Part shown: piece after piece, positions 22,561-35,331 of the stretch
Numbering within the stretch: position 1 is the first letter of the stretch
Layout: the number at the start of each line of letters is the position of its first letter
NCBI GenBank assembly: GCA_030704615.1
Contig: CM060732.1
Coordinates: 45,675,053-45,739,052, forward strand
Direction of reading: 5' to 3'
Length of the DNA: 64,000 nt
From: Takakia lepidozioides
Taxonomy: Eukaryota; Streptophyta; Takakiopsida; Takakiales; Takakiaceae
Position numbers and translations under genes: made by a program
Notes under the pieces: model-generated
Databases searched by the model: none
Seen by the model: only the letters and a program-made list of their open reading frames with translations
What the model was told of the DNA's origin: nothing

Positions 22561-24110
22561 GTCACTGGTGGAGCTGGGCATGCAGGATGGGGTGGTGGAT
22601 GGTGGTGTCATGGACAAGGGTTGATATCCAGGGATGTCTGTCTAGGCTTGAAGGGTTGCAGCGGGAATTTGTTTGGAGATGAATGGGAATTTGTTGGCGA
22701 TAGTATCTAGCTCGTGTATGGTTGCAGTTGGGTGTGCCAGGTGTTCGCCGAGAATCCTATGGACTTCGCCGGGCTTGGCTTGTAGTAGGGCAAAAGATTT
22801 GTGGAGGTTGTGTAGGTGGTGTGGGGGTGCTATATATTTGTGAGGTCGTGTGGGTAAATCGTGCAGTTGTTGTAGTAGTGAGGTAGTAGTGAGCAAATGT
22901 GTGTGTCTGATTGGGTTTGAAAGTAGTCGTTGTACATTGAGGGTATTGGGGAGATGATGATGATTAGTAAGAATAGGAGGTGTTGTATGGGGTATGTGCT
23001 AAGTTTATGGGTGGCACTGACTAGAGATAGGTGTTGGCAGGCAGGGAGCCCAAATGTGGCAATTGGGTGTGTGGGTTTGCGGTTATTGGTGGAAGGGTTG
23101 GGGAGGGTTGACAGTTGAGCTTGTGCAATGTAGTAAGTAGCTCTGGCATGTGCATCAATAAGGGTGAGGATACGGTACCTGTGCAGTTGAGAGAGTGGAG
23201 GGGCAGGAGACTTCAACGGTGAACGAGCCAGAGTGTACCTCATCGAGCCAACTGTCCGGTTGAGGATGGCATGTCCAGGGCTAGGTCTGTAGACAGCAAT
23301 GTGGGGGCCCAGATCTGCAGGCATTGGTTAGCTCCAGAGGGTTGAAGGAAAAGAAAAGATGATGGGCAGCTGCTGGGGCCATTTTTGAAGAGTAATAAGC
23401 CTGATAGCACATGGGACAACAAAAATTGAGATAGTGACAACATTCAGATGGAGCTTTCAGACCTATTCGTGACTAACCCTTGAACAAATAATACCACGTC
23501 TACAGACATTTCAAAGTCAGTCGAGACTTTGCTGATATCAAAGTAGTATTCGGCTGGCGAAATTTCAGTATTCTACGGTTCAGTACAAGGAAGTAGAGTT
23601 CCAGGGAGTTGCAGAAGTAGAGTTTTAGGAGGGTAGCATCCATCCCTTGTTTCGGTAGGCAGGTTGTCCAAAGTCGCAAAGGGCTGGCAACGTTGATGGC
23701 AGCATCAATGATCTTAGCGGAGTTATGAGCTGGTACTGCGAAGCAGCTTGACATAGTTGAGCGAGCGGGTGCTGGTGGTAATGAGAACGAGCGTGGAGGT
23801 GCATGGGTAATGTTGCAGGCATCATCTGAAATGAAGAGACGTGGATTGAGTAAAGAGATTGGAAGAAGTGAGACATTTGGATTGGGGTGTAGCTGATGAA
23901 TCAACTGGTGGGATAGGAACAGAGAGGTACCACCTATTGCGTAAGACAAACAAACGCTATCAATGCGAGGCAGAGCAATGCAAATATACGGTATGAGATA
24001 GTCACAAACCGAGTCACGAGAATGAAGAGTATTGATTGGGTAAATGCTAGATATGGCAACAACATAGATCCAGAGCTGAGAGTGGAGGTGGGAGAACAAT
24101 TCAACACAAG
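22560..24110 (-). other. Possible 5' part of the LINE; unassigned open frames
   Basis: Minus-strand frames of 84, 164 and 199 codons (22642-22896, 22830-23324, 23500-24099) lie upstream of the endonuclease. They are rich in Pro, His, Ser and Thr and have no domain I recognise. They may be the N-terminal or ORF1 region of the LINE, or unrelated low-complexity sequence. Confidence 0.25.
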
Positions 24111-24429
24111 ATTTAATATGGGGGAGAGCAGCTTCCCTTAAGGGTGACCTATCGTAGATAGTGGAGTTGCCTGATTGGAGTGGGTGGAGAGGGCACGCAC
24201 AGTGGTTGAGTTGAAGGCAGGCATCAAGGCAAACAGCTCCCAGTACGTATTATTCTGAGGATTAATATTCTCCACATGGCTTTGCTTTGTGCAACAACAC
24301 CTTTTGCACACGAGTTTCTGACCACCACCGGCTGCAGGAGGGAAACCGAGTTACAATATCGGCGATGCTGGTGTGTGTTGAATCAGCAGACAGAAGAGCA
24401 GCCCTCGGTCGCAAAGGGGGCTTGATGTG

Positions 24430-25252
24430 GGCAGGCTATTAACTCTATCTGCTGCCTTAATTATGCATTCAGCAACGATGTGCCCCTTCTTACGACAATA
24501 GAAACAAGATCCTTTCTTTCTTTTGGAGTCATTTCGAACATCAGAGGAGCTTCCACTTCCATCTTGATTTCTCTTGTTGGATTTTTGACCGAATCCATTT
24601 TGACTCCAGATAAAAGTTGCATTTGTTCCACCTTTTGCCTGGATGGCTTGTGTAAAATGCTGAAGATGACGCGTTCCTTTTTCTCGAGGAACTACTATTC
24701 ATGGCTTCTTCCTATTGTAGTCTTCCACATAACGTTGGATTGTCGTTCAGGGTTGTTGCCCACGGTTGTTACAAACGACCGCCATGAAGGAGGCAAACTC
24801 GATAGGAGTTGTATTACAGCCTCATCATCTGAGATCTCCAAACCGGCTTTCAACCATGTAGTTTAACATGCCTTGGAATGATTCCAAAAATGCTATAACA
24901 AGTTCTTCTTCCTTCATTTCCATTCCCATGAATTTCTTCTTAAACATTAATTGCATGGCTCTATCAGTATGTTCATAGAGCCTTGTGAAATATTCACTGG
25001 CCGTATCAAGATTTCTGACCATCGCTACCTGACTGTCTCCGCAGTTCAGAAGGATGTCACACTTGGCTCTAGCGTTCTTAAGTTGCCAGGCCTTCTGCTC
25101 GTCAGGATCATTTGACCGATCAACACCTTTTACTACATTCAGTAATCATTTCTTAACAACAGAATTTCAATTTTCATTTTCCAAATTGTGAAATTTGTGC
25201 CATTTAGTTTTTCAATCATTATGGAACGATGCTCAGAAGGTACCGATGCCAT
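24430..25252 (-). pseudogene. Copia gag fragment (UBN2-type with zinc knuckle)
   Basis: From an ATG at 25252 the minus strand reads MASVPSEHRSIMIEKLNGTN, then FTIWKMKIEILL, then after an early stop and frame changes RLYEHTDRAMQLMFKKKF, VIQLLSSLPPSWRSFVTT, and near 24500 a zinc knuckle CFYCRKKGHIVAEC (CX2CX4HX4C). These are the elements of Ty1/copia gag in order. It lies head to head with the + strand Copia pol that starts at 25327, so the two halves are inverted relative to each other. Confidence 0.75.
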
Positions 25253-25326
25253 GGTAGACTCTGATCGTTAGATCATATTAGTACCATGGACCAGCAGTGC
25301 TTATGGTTGATGGTGTGTACTAATCG

Positions 25327-28235
25327 TTGGATCAAGCTCTACTATGGCATCAGAGATTGGGTCACTTAAATTTGAAAACCATAAAAGACATGCAAAGTAA
25401 AGAAATGGTTATCGGTTTCAGTGGAAAACTAAGAGAATTGTCTGTATGCCAGAGTTGTATGTCAGGGAAGCAGCATCGCCAAGCATTTCCACAAGGTAGA
25501 GGTACTTGTGCAATTGATGTGCTCGAAATTATTCATTCAGACATATGCGGTCCCATGCAAACTCAAGCAATGGGAGGAGCAAGGTAATTTGCTACATTTA
25601 TAGATGACAAATCACGCTTCACAGTAATTTACTTTCTAAAACATAAGAATGAAGTGTTTGATAAGTTCAAGATCTATAAAGCATATGCTGAAAAACAAAT
25701 AGGAAAGAATATCAAAGTTTTTCGATGAGACGGGCGGTGGTGAATATGCATCGAATGAGTTTAATCAATTCTGTGAACACAATGGGATTGTGCATCAACT
25801 ACTGCCTGTACTCCACAACAAAATGGGGTTTCAAAAAAAAAAAAAAAAAAAAAAAAAAACCCTAGGTGTATGCTCAAGTTAGCAAAACTGCCAAAGACTT
25901 TTTGGGCAGAGGCAGTGGCTAGTGCCTGCTATCTCCAAAATCAGTCTCTCACATCTTCAGTGTCAAATGCTACCCCATTTGAGGTATGGCATGGTAGAAA
26001 ACCCGATTTAAGCAATCTTAGGGTTTTTGGGTGTCCAGCCCATGTTCATGTCCCGGATGAACTGAGAAAGAAGTGGGATTACAAAAGTTTCCCATGCATA
26101 TTAATTGGGTATGGAGAACAAGAAAGGGTAAAGGCTTATAAAGTCTATGATAAAGAAACCAAAAAGATGCTTTTAAGCCGTGATGTCATCTTTGATGAAA
26201 AATCATTGGCTAGTGCTGAAGGGGGAGATATAACTCCTACCGCTACTCAATTCCCCAAGATACCCATAGATACTATCTCTGAATATTCAAAGGAATATGA
26301 AGAAACGGAGTATGAATATGATGAGACAAGTGATCTTGTCACACCTAATGTAGAACAATCAAGGCTGGCACAACAAGGTTCACCACTTCAAGGCCAGAAC
26401 CTAGAAGTTCAGTCAACTGAAGGTGGTTATCCTCCTACGTCAAGTACTTATGTTGTTACCACATGATCCATTTGGACATGAGACAACAAGGTCCACGATA
26501 GAAGAAAAAGAAAGCGAATCAACATTACAAGTTGATCAACAAAATTTACGTAGGTCTACTCGGACAATGACACCGTCCTTAAAATTAAAAGTGTCTCTCA
26601 GCAACGCTTATGCTTTTCTTACACAGACTGATGAGCCTTCCACAATAGCAGAGGCTTTGTCTGGACCTAATGCAGATAAGTGGCAAGAGGCTCTTGATTC
26701 TGAGTACGACTCTCTTATAAAGAACAGAACGTGGACTTTGGTAGATCCTCCAGCAAACAGATCTATTATCAGCTGTAAGTGGGTCTTAACAAAGAAGTAC
26801 AATGTTGACGGTTCAATAGCTCGTTTCAAAGCAAGATTGGTAGCACGCGGATATTCTCAAACCGAAGGTATTGATTATCATGAGACATTATCTCCGGTGA
26901 TAAGAATAACCTCTTTACGAACAATCTTATCTTTAGCTGCTAACCTAGATCTGGAAATACACCATATGGATGTTAAGACTGCGTTCTTAAATGGTTATCT
27001 AAAGGAAGAGATTTATATGAAACATCCTGAAGGCTTTGTCAAAGCAGGAAAAGAAACTAAGGTTTGTAGGCTACTAAAAACACTTTATGGCCTCAAACAA
27101 TCCCCAAGGGCATGGAATGAGCGAATAGATTCTTATCTATTGAAATCTGGTTTTGCTAAAAATCCAACAGATTCGAATGTCTATGTTAGGCGCCATCAAG
27201 CTTCTTTTGTATTGTTAGGGTTGTATGTTGATGACTGCATCATTGCTGGAAACGATTTGAAGTTTCTAAAAGCAACAAAATCGGAGTTGTCAAGTGAGTT
27301 TGAGATGACAGATAATGGTCCTATTGAGTATTGTCTCGGCATACAAGTATCTAGATATAGAAGAAAAAGAATAATTCATTTATCTCAAGAAAATTATATA
27401 CGAGATACACTTAAGAAATTCAATATGGAATTATGTAAAGCTATCTCTACACCAATGGAACCAGGAAGTAAGCTTTCCAAGGAAATGACTCATGAAAGTA
27501 AATCTGAACAAGAGGAGATGGTAGATATTCTTTCTTCGAGTGTTGTGGACAGCCTGATGTACATTATGGTGTGTACACGACCCGACCTTGCTTTCCTGTA
27601 AGTCAGGTTTCACAATTTATGGCAAATCTTGGAAAACAACATAAACTTGCTATAAATCAGCTTTTCAGGTATCTTCAAGCCACTATAACTTCTGGACCTA
27701 GATACGGGATTCAAGTTGAGACTTCACCAGCAAACACTATTCAAGGATGGTGTGACGCTGATTGGGCAGCAGATGTAGACAATCGTCGTTCTGTCACAGG
27801 TTATATATTTGCATGAATGGAGGAGCGATATCGTGGCAAAGCAATAAACAAACCACTATAGCTCTCTCGAGTACTGAGGCAGAGTATATGGCTGCTGCAC
27901 ATGCAACTAAGGAGGCAATATGGCTTAGGCAGTTAATTAGTGGACTTGGATTCGCAAGCTCAAAAGCTACGGTCTTATGTTGTGATAATCAGTCGTGTAT
28001 AGCTTTGACAAAGAATCCTAGGTTTCACTATCGGTCAAAACATATAGAACTCAGATATCACTTTATAAGAGAAAAAATAGAAACTAGTCAGATAGAACTA
28101 GTTTACTGTAGCACTAATGAGATGCTAGCTGATGCTTTAACCAAGGCTCTTCCGAAGCCCAAGCATGAGTATTGCAGAGAGGCATTTGGAGTGCTTAGCT
28201 TTCAGAACATTTACTATCAGATTGACAAAGTCTAG
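25327..28235 (+). pseudogene. Copia element 2 pol (integrase, reverse transcriptase, RNase H)
   Basis: Domains in order: GAG-pre-integrase (25327-25500; WHQRLGHLN, CQSCMSGKQHRQAF), integrase catalytic core (IHSDICGP, then a damaged RSDGGGE-type segment), integrase C-terminal part (25870-26200; FWAEAV, HGRKPDLSNLRVFGC), reverse transcriptase (26640-27400; WVLTKKYNVDGSIARFKARL, LYVDDCIIAG at ~27220) and RNase H (27740-28200; GWCDADWAAD, ALSSTEAEYMAA). The frame breaks at ~25587, 25720, 26450, 27600 and 27816, and a run of 27 A (25833-25859) replaces part of the integrase. Non-functional, but the RT frame (26423-27601) is long and intact. Confidence 0.85.
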
Positions 28236-28261
28236 ATTATGGATAGATTAAGGGGGAATAT

Positions 28262-28527
28262 TGAAATGATAGATAATCTCACCCATAATTCTCGATTTCA
28301 TCTGATATGGTGAATAGACACAACTCTTGAAGTATCAAGGATTAGGGTTACACCGATTGGTCAACTGGAAGGTTACTTTGAACAGTTGTAGCTAAGTTCT
28401 TTGTCTTCTTCGTACAGAGAAGAAGTGTAATTATTATTACAGAAGAATATCTAGATCCATGTTTTTCCTCACTCTCTCTAATTACATGCAATGATGTATG
28501 AGAGTAGATCCCGTGTAATTTGTTACA
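28262..28527 (+). repeat. 3' LTR of Copia element 2
   Basis: Just after the polypurine tract TTAAGGGGGAATAT (about 28248-28261) a segment starts TGAAATGATAG and ends TTTGTTACA near 28527. It abuts PPR coding sequence on the other strand. No matching 5' LTR was found upstream, consistent with the rearranged left half. The last base is uncertain by about 2 bp. Confidence 0.6.
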
Positions 28528-29082
28528 CATCTGATATGGGTCCAGCTTTGACGATGTTAACATGGACCTCCTTGCCCATTTCCTTGGATGTCAGGCTCGC
28601 ACATGCATTGCAAACGCCAACAAATGTGATGTGGTTGTGCTTCACTCCTTCCTGCACCATTAGCCCAGATGTCTCCAAAGCATTCTTACACCCATACTTG
28701 GTAAATCCCGCCATTGTTGTATTCCACGTAACCAGTATTCGTTCAGGCATTCTTTTAAAGACTTGGTGTGCAGCCATGGTACTCCTGCATTTAACATATA
28801 TGTGGACAAGGGTGTTGAGTAGAAAAACGTTGGGCTTGAATCCAATTTGGGTAATGTGAGAGTGCACCTGCTTTCCAGCTTGCAGGCCTTGTATCTTCAT
28901 GCACTTATGCAGGAGACAAACATAAGTATGTGAATCTGCATAAATGCCTCCTTCGCTCGAAGTCTGTAGAGCCTCTTTCAGTTGCCTTACCTCACATAGT
29001 GTCCTCACATGCCCGAAGGTGCCAGGAGTATGACAGACTCCCTCTCTTGGTCCTCTTTCGGAAGCTATGGTCATGGTGCAGG

Positions 29083-29807
29083 TGTCACGCACCTCACTTC
29101 GGTAAACTCCCCTTGAAGTCATAGTTACTCGCTTTGATGCGCGCGCCTGACTCCCAACCTGGCCGCTGGGCCAACTTGGAGCTTCGGCTGCTCACCGGGA
29201 CATAACGGTCCCCCCTTCGCTTCCCTCTAAAACCCTCCACCTAATTGGGACTAGGAGAATTCCCTTTGGTAGATGGCAGTCCGGAACAGCTCCCCACTCT
29301 TTGGTCGCTTTCCGGCTCGCTCGCTTACTCACTAGTTTTTGGTCACCAACGGGCTTGCACCGTTCTCGGGGTTACTACTCCCTATATATACTTCTGTAAC
29401 TGTCCGCGGGGGTTTCACAACCAGCCATGCCATTTTATGGCGAACCACCACGAAGACCCTCGATTCCCGGTGGTGAGTCGCGGTGAGTCTTGGCCCGCTC
29501 ACCACGGCCCCTATGGACCGTGATGAGTCCCAAGACTCCCCACGACTCCCACCACGAGGTCTCCACCCCATGGTGAGTCCTATGCCACCCCCACTAAGTC
29601 CCACTAAGCTACCACCACCCCTTGTGGGGCCACCCCCACCGCAACCCGGTGTGTGGGGCTCCACCTAGTGAGCGCCTCCGCCTCCTTGAGTGCCTTGGGC
29701 ACTCAAGGGTGCTTCAGCCCCCGTACCTATCGCTGCTACTGCCCCCACTACAGGGGCAGCCCTCTTGTGTCCCGACCTCCCTGCCCTCAAGGCAAAGGGC
29801 CGCGACA
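29083..29807 (-). repeat. 3' LTR of the chromovirus
   Basis: 725 bp, with plus-strand ends TGTCACGCACC and GCCGCGACA. It is nearly identical to 35332-36058. Confidence 0.93.
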
Positions 29808-30713
29808 CACACCCCTACCAACAGGGAGTCGATGTCCTCATCGACTTGTCCATTTTGTAGAAACAAACATCTAAGTTGTGGCGTCCCACATCAAGGAGTT
29901 TGTTTCCGTACCATGGCGTCCCATGGCAAAGAACCAAACCCCACACTTGACTCTACTCTCCACTAGCTAGTTCGGCCGACTTCCTCCAAGTCCCGGCCAA
30001 GGGTGGAGCCTCTCCAGCTCCTCCCAGTGCACTCTTCTTGGCCTACTTCAAGGCCAAGGAACGATCCTCCCCGAGGATCGAATCGCCTTACTACAACAAC
30101 ATTGCTTGCGATCGCTCATGATGCCGCTTTTGGCATCACCTTGAGCAAGGGTTCATCTGGAACCCTCTTTGACTAGGAAGATAACCTTGAACCAACCGTG
30201 CGCCCCAATCACTACAATTGGGTCCGCCTTGGAATGCTGGCCTGAGGTACGGGAACACGCCGAAGCCGCACTACGACTTCGTCCTGAGGCTACACGATTA
30301 TAGTACGTGAACGGAAGCACGTAGCTTTCGTGTTAGCCCGCACTACAAGGCAACCCCCTCAGTAGCGCAGTTATAGTACGCGCACGCGCCAGGTGCGCAC
30401 TAGCACATGAACTCCCAAAGAAGGCGCAAGTTTCCTTGCCCCCTGGATGAGAGTCACCCGATTTCGGCACTGCGCAAACGCACGATTAACCCAATTTACC
30501 TCTCCCACTTTTGTAAGCTAGCATGCATTCTACACACTAGCCAACCACACCATGCATCACCATTCCAAACACAATAGGATGCACAATATTTGGAATCCAT
30601 TTCCTTTATAACAAATTTTTGTACAATACAAGTTTTTGCAATCGGATTCCTGAGCTAGCTAAACCGGGCTAAGCATGCATTTCCTCCCCCACGCTCCAAG
30701 GTTGATGTCCCCA
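29808..30713 (-). other. Chromovirus 3' untranslated internal region
   Basis: This region lies between the gag-pol stop and the 3' LTR. Next to the LTR, minus-strand GGTAGGGGTG is a plausible polypurine tract (about 29809-29818). No coding potential was seen. Pieces of it (about 30090-30350 and 30360-30732) recur, one of them inverted, at 42461-43110. Confidence 0.7.
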
Positions 30714-33700
30714 TCAACGTTTCTTCCGCTTTTGAGGTCGCCCTTCGAACGCTGCAACTGCCTCGGATGCGTTTCCCATTTCTGAGGCACGCACCCAAGA
30801 TGCCTCCACATGATGATAGCCCTTCCATTTGACGAGATACTCCGTTTCTCGGTTCCTGAACCTCCTCGACTTAAGTATTGCCTCCACCTCGTACTCAGGT
30901 TCATTTTCATGATCCAACAGCATAGGTGGCGGACGCAACACTTGATGCCGATTCGGACGCGCTTCATATTTGAAGTAAGGCTTCAAAAGGGAGACATGGA
31001 ATACTGGGTGCACCTTACTGTTTGCCGGCAGCTCCAATTCATACACATCCTCATTCATAACCTTCCGAATGCGAAAGGGTCCCGCATACGGAGGTACGAA
31101 CTTCGGACTCACTTCCGGAGGTAGTCGGAAATTCTTGATGTTCAACCAGACCTCTGTGCCTGCCTCAAACTTCACTTCCCTCCGCTTTCGATTCGCCTGC
31201 CTTTCATACCGTTTCCTAGCTTTGGCAATATTGTACTTTGCGAGCTTCAACAAACGCTCGCGTTCTTCCAGTACCGCCGCTACTGCCGGTTCCTCAACGT
31301 CCTGGGCGGCCCAACTTGTCGGCACCAGAGGTGCTTTTCCATAGACCAACACGAAAGGGGAAACTCCCGTTGCGGAGTGTTCTGTGTTATTATAACAGAA
31401 CTCTGCCGCGTCTAAGTGTTCCATCCAGTCTGATTGGTCTGCCGACACGTAATTCTGCAAGAATTGCTTCACTACGGAATTCACTCTTTCCGTTTGGCCG
31501 TCCGTCGTAGGTCGGAAGGCGGTGCTCATCTTCAGCCTCGTCCCCATCTTCTTCCAAAGTGCTCTCCAGAATTTACTCGTAAACTTTGGATCGCGGTCCG
31601 AGACAATATCCTTCGGGACTTCATGATGCTTTAAGACGTGGGCGAAGTAAAGTCGCCCTGTCTCCTGCGCCGTTGCCGTCTCCTTGGTGGGGATGAAATG
31701 GCCCATTTTACTGAACCTATCTACCACCACCATGATTGCATCGAATCCTTTTGACAGCGGCATAGCAGTCATGAAATCCATCGAGACGCTTTCCCAAGTC
31801 CCCTCTGGAATCGGCAAGGGTTGTAACAGCCCCGCTTGCTTTTTGTACTCGCTCCGGTTTTGTCGGCATGTGGTGCATGTCTTGACATACTCCTCTGCCT
31901 CCTCCCTCAGTTTGGGCCAGAAATACTCTTTCTTCAAGAGTGCCGCAGTGCGCTTGGCTCCGCCGTGGCCCGCAAGCGGGCTATCATGACATTCTCTCAA
32001 GAGACTATCCCTGATCCCTCCCTTCGGCACGTAGAGACGCTTTTGCTTATACCGGAGCAGTCCATTTTGCAAGTGGAACTGCGATTTAACCCCCATCCTC
32101 AAGTCCTGCATCACGGACTTCGCCAGCTCATCCTTCCGGCAAGCCTTCCGGATCTTCCTTTGGAGTGCCGTCTCTCCCTTGTACACCAACAAGAGCTGCT
32201 GCTTTCTACTTAAAGCATCGGCCACCACATTGTCCCGTCCCGGTTTGTACTGGATATCCACGTCGAACACTGCCAAAGTATCTTGCCACCTAAGTTGTTT
32301 TGGGGACAACTTGGGCTGCGTGGCAAAATACTTCACCGTGACATTGTCCGTGAATACCTTCACTGGGTTGGAACCAACATAGTGGCGCCAGAGCTCAAGG
32401 CAATGCACCACCGCCTTCATCTCTTTTTCGTGCGTCGGCCAACGTCGCTCCACTTCATTCAGTTTCTTACTTTCTTAAGCCACTGGACGTCCATCTTGCA
32501 TAAGTACACCCCCAATCGCGAAGTCCGATGCATCTGTATGAATCTCAAACGGACGATCGAACTCCGGGATTTTCAAGACTGGAGCTTCCGTCATCCGCTG
32601 CTTCAATTCAGCAAAAGCTTGGCCACAAAATGTGTTCCATACCCAGACTTTGGATTTACACAGAAGGTCCAACAGCGGCCCCGCGATCTTGGCGAAATTT
32701 CTCACATACTTCCGGTAATAGGAGGCGAGTCCTAGGAAGGATCGCACTCCCGAGACCGAAGTCGGAGGCTCCCAGTCCAAGATCGCCCTCACCTTTCTGT
32801 CATCCATTTTGATCCCATCCTGTGTAATCACATACCCCAAGAACTCTACTTTCGTGACCCCGAATTCGCACTTTGAAGCTTTGGCATACAGCTTCCCTTC
32901 TCGCAATTTTTGGAACACCCTTTTGAGGTGCTCCAGGTGCTCCTCCTTTGTTTTCGAGTACACCAAGATGTCGTCGATGTACACGATCACAAAGTCATCC
33001 AACCACTCCTGGAAAAGGCTGTTCATCAGCGTGCTAAATGTCGCTGGTGCATTGGTGAGCCCAAAAGGCATCACCAAGAACTCATATGAACCATACCTTG
33101 TCCTGCACGCGGTCTTCTCCTCATCTCCTTCCGCCACCCAAATTTGGTGATAGCCGGAGCGCAAGTCGATCCGGCTGAAATACTTTGCTCCTGCCAACCG
33201 ATCGAAGAGGTCGTCGATCCTTGGCAAAGGGTACCGGTTTTTGATAGTCACCTTATTCAGAGCCCTGTAATCGACACACATCCGCAGCGTCCTATCCTTC
33301 TTGTCTGCAAATAGCACCGGGGCTCCGTAAGGTGACTTACTTGGCCGGATGTACCCCTTTGACATTAGATCCTTGAGCTGAGTCTTCAGCTTGACCAACT
33401 CTCTGTGGCTCAACCGGTAGGGCGCCTTGGCAGGCGGTTCCGATCCCGGTATCACCTCAATCTTGTGGTCAACTCCTCTTCGCGGTGGCAAGCCGCTTGG
33501 TAAATCCTTCGGCATCACATCCTGGTATTTCTCCAAAATCCCCTTGATCCAATCTGGGCTCGGCTCCCCATCGCCTTCTCGTTTCACTTCTCTAATGTAA
33601 AGCAAAAACTGGGGCTCGTGTGCCCCCTCCACGGCCCACTCCTTTGCTGACAGAAGATTTATTCGCCCTCCCACGGATTTGGGCGTTTCTGACACTCGTA

Positions 33701-35276
33701 AAACCTCGCCACCATTCCCACATGGCAGCGTGACTACTCTCTTGTGGCCATCTATGACCGCTCCGGATTTGCTCAAAAAGGTCATCCCCAAAATGAGATC
33801 CACTCCATTGATCTCGCAGATGGTGAAGTTCTCACGTCCCTCCCAACTCCCCAGTTGAAGGGGAACATCAATCGCCAACCTTGTCGCCAATTGTGGTTCT
33901 CCTTTGGCAGAACGCACCTCAATAGAGGCCCCCACGTCACTTGTCGGGAGTCCCAGCTTTTGTGCCGTTGTCGGTGTCATGAAGGAGTGCGACGCTCCTG
34001 TGTCCACCAACAACGACACATTAGTTCCGGATATTATCCCATCCACGAACAATAACTGACTCCCTTTCCGTAAGGCGCCAGTTTCCTGATACAACTCACA
34101 AGAAAATTTGCCTACCTTGCAAGTCCTGGCGACCACCGCTTCCACCAAGCGACTGATGGTATCTTCCGACAGCTCCGTGGTCGCCCGAGTCATGTTCAAT
34201 TGCCGGGGCTTCGTGCACTTCTTGGCCATGTGTCCGGGCTCCCCGCAATTGAAACACACTCCATCAAAGGTCGCCTTCTGTCCGCCATAAGCCGCTCCAC
34301 CCGCTTTTCCTTTCGGAGCACCGGGTGCCGCCTTGACGTGTGAAGGCCCTCCCTTCGATTTCCACGTGCCATTTTCGCCGCGTGGCCTATCCCACTTCTT
34401 TTCCGGTCGGAAGGAGTCACCTTCCCGCCGAATCTTCTTGTGGTTCAGCTCCGTACGGCCTTGTCTTTCACCCCTAGGGACATCCGAGAAACATTCAGCC
34501 CTCTCAATTGCCTCGTTCAAAGTCTTGGGTGGCTTCTCCTCCAACTTCCGCCTGGCCCATGGGGCCAGTCCCGCCACAAAGTTGAAGACCATTTCTGGTT
34601 CTGCCATGTCCGCGACTTCGAGCAACAGCACATTGAAAGCCTGGACATACCCCCGAATGTCATCTGTTTGCTTCAAATTCCTCATCTTGTCCCGGGCAAG
34701 CCAGGACGCGTTGAGGGGCACAAACTGTCTCTTCAACAATTCCTTGAACCCACTCCAGTTCAAGGTTTCCGGACTTGGACCTCGGTCGTGAAGGCGTTTC
34801 TGCCACCATTGTTGAGCATAGCCCCTCAAATAGGTGGGAGCCACTTCCACGCGATCCTCGTCACTCAACTTGGCCGCCCGGAAGTACTGCTCCAGCTCCA
34901 AGAGCCAGGTGTTGAGTGCCTTCCGATTTCGGACGCCCTCGAAGGTGCCGGGTTCCTTAGGCTTCACCTTAAACTTTGCCTTAGTGGAAGTGGCATTAGC
35001 CGCCTTCAACACGTCTTTCAACGTCCCGCCGAACTGCGCCAACAACCCTTCCCAAAAGGCTGCCGGCATGGGAGGCATCTCTTGGTTTGTCGGAGCTCTC
35101 AAGGATTCCTCGGGCTCCGACTCCTCGGATTCCTCCCGCTCTTGGGCGGCCTCGTTTTCGGAAACATGCATCGCTTCCTCAAACGGCCGCCTCGGTGACA
35201 CGCCGCCCCCATCGGGCTCACCGGGATCATCATCTTTTGGGCCGTTCCGCTTTCGCTTCGGCTTGCCCGACCCCAT
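30714..35276 (-). pseudogene. Chromovirus gag-pol polyprotein, one nonsense codon
   Basis: It is a single frame of 1520 codons from the ATG at 35276. Upstream in-frame codons overlap the primer-binding site, so I take this Met as the start. Order: gag; zinc knuckle [14 protein letters not shown] (~residue 340); aspartic protease [11 protein letters not shown] (~420); reverse transcriptase with [11 protein letters not shown] (~770); RNase H ([12 protein letters not shown] ... FTDNVTVKYF ... DALSR); integrase with a zinc motif (HGGAKRTA ... CTTCRQNR), SMDFMTAMPL, VSDRDPKF and QTERVN; and a C-terminal chromodomain (EYLVKWKGYHHVEASW) ending in basic residues. A TAA at 32477-32475 interrupts RNase H where a Tyr codon is expected in this family. 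The frame is otherwise open on both sides. Confidence 0.93.
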
Positions 35277-35317
35277 GATGAGGCCAATCCCAAGGGCAAT
35301 CGTGTACTGAACTCTAA

Positions 35318-35329
35318 GCTCTGATACCA
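35318..35329 (-). other. Primer-binding site (initiator Met tRNA complement)
   Basis: Minus strand TGGTATCAGAGC, two bases inside the 5' LTR end. This is the classic plant LTR-retrotransposon site complementary to the 3' end of tRNA-iMet. Confidence 0.93.
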
Positions 35330-35331
35330 AG

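Noticed and set aside
25265-25345. Primer-binding site and 5' LTR end for Copia element 2
   Set aside because: The junction has TCAGAG-type text on both strands but no complete TGGTATCAGAGC and no LTR terminus nearby.
30590-30720. Separate gene downstream of the chromovirus frame
   Set aside because: It lies within the element's 3' untranslated region; the frame at 30659-30967 is another frame of gag-pol.
34333-35310. Long plus-strand open frames (up to 252 codons) over the chromovirus gag
   Set aside because: These are shadows of the GC-rich gag-pol frame on the other strand. No domains.
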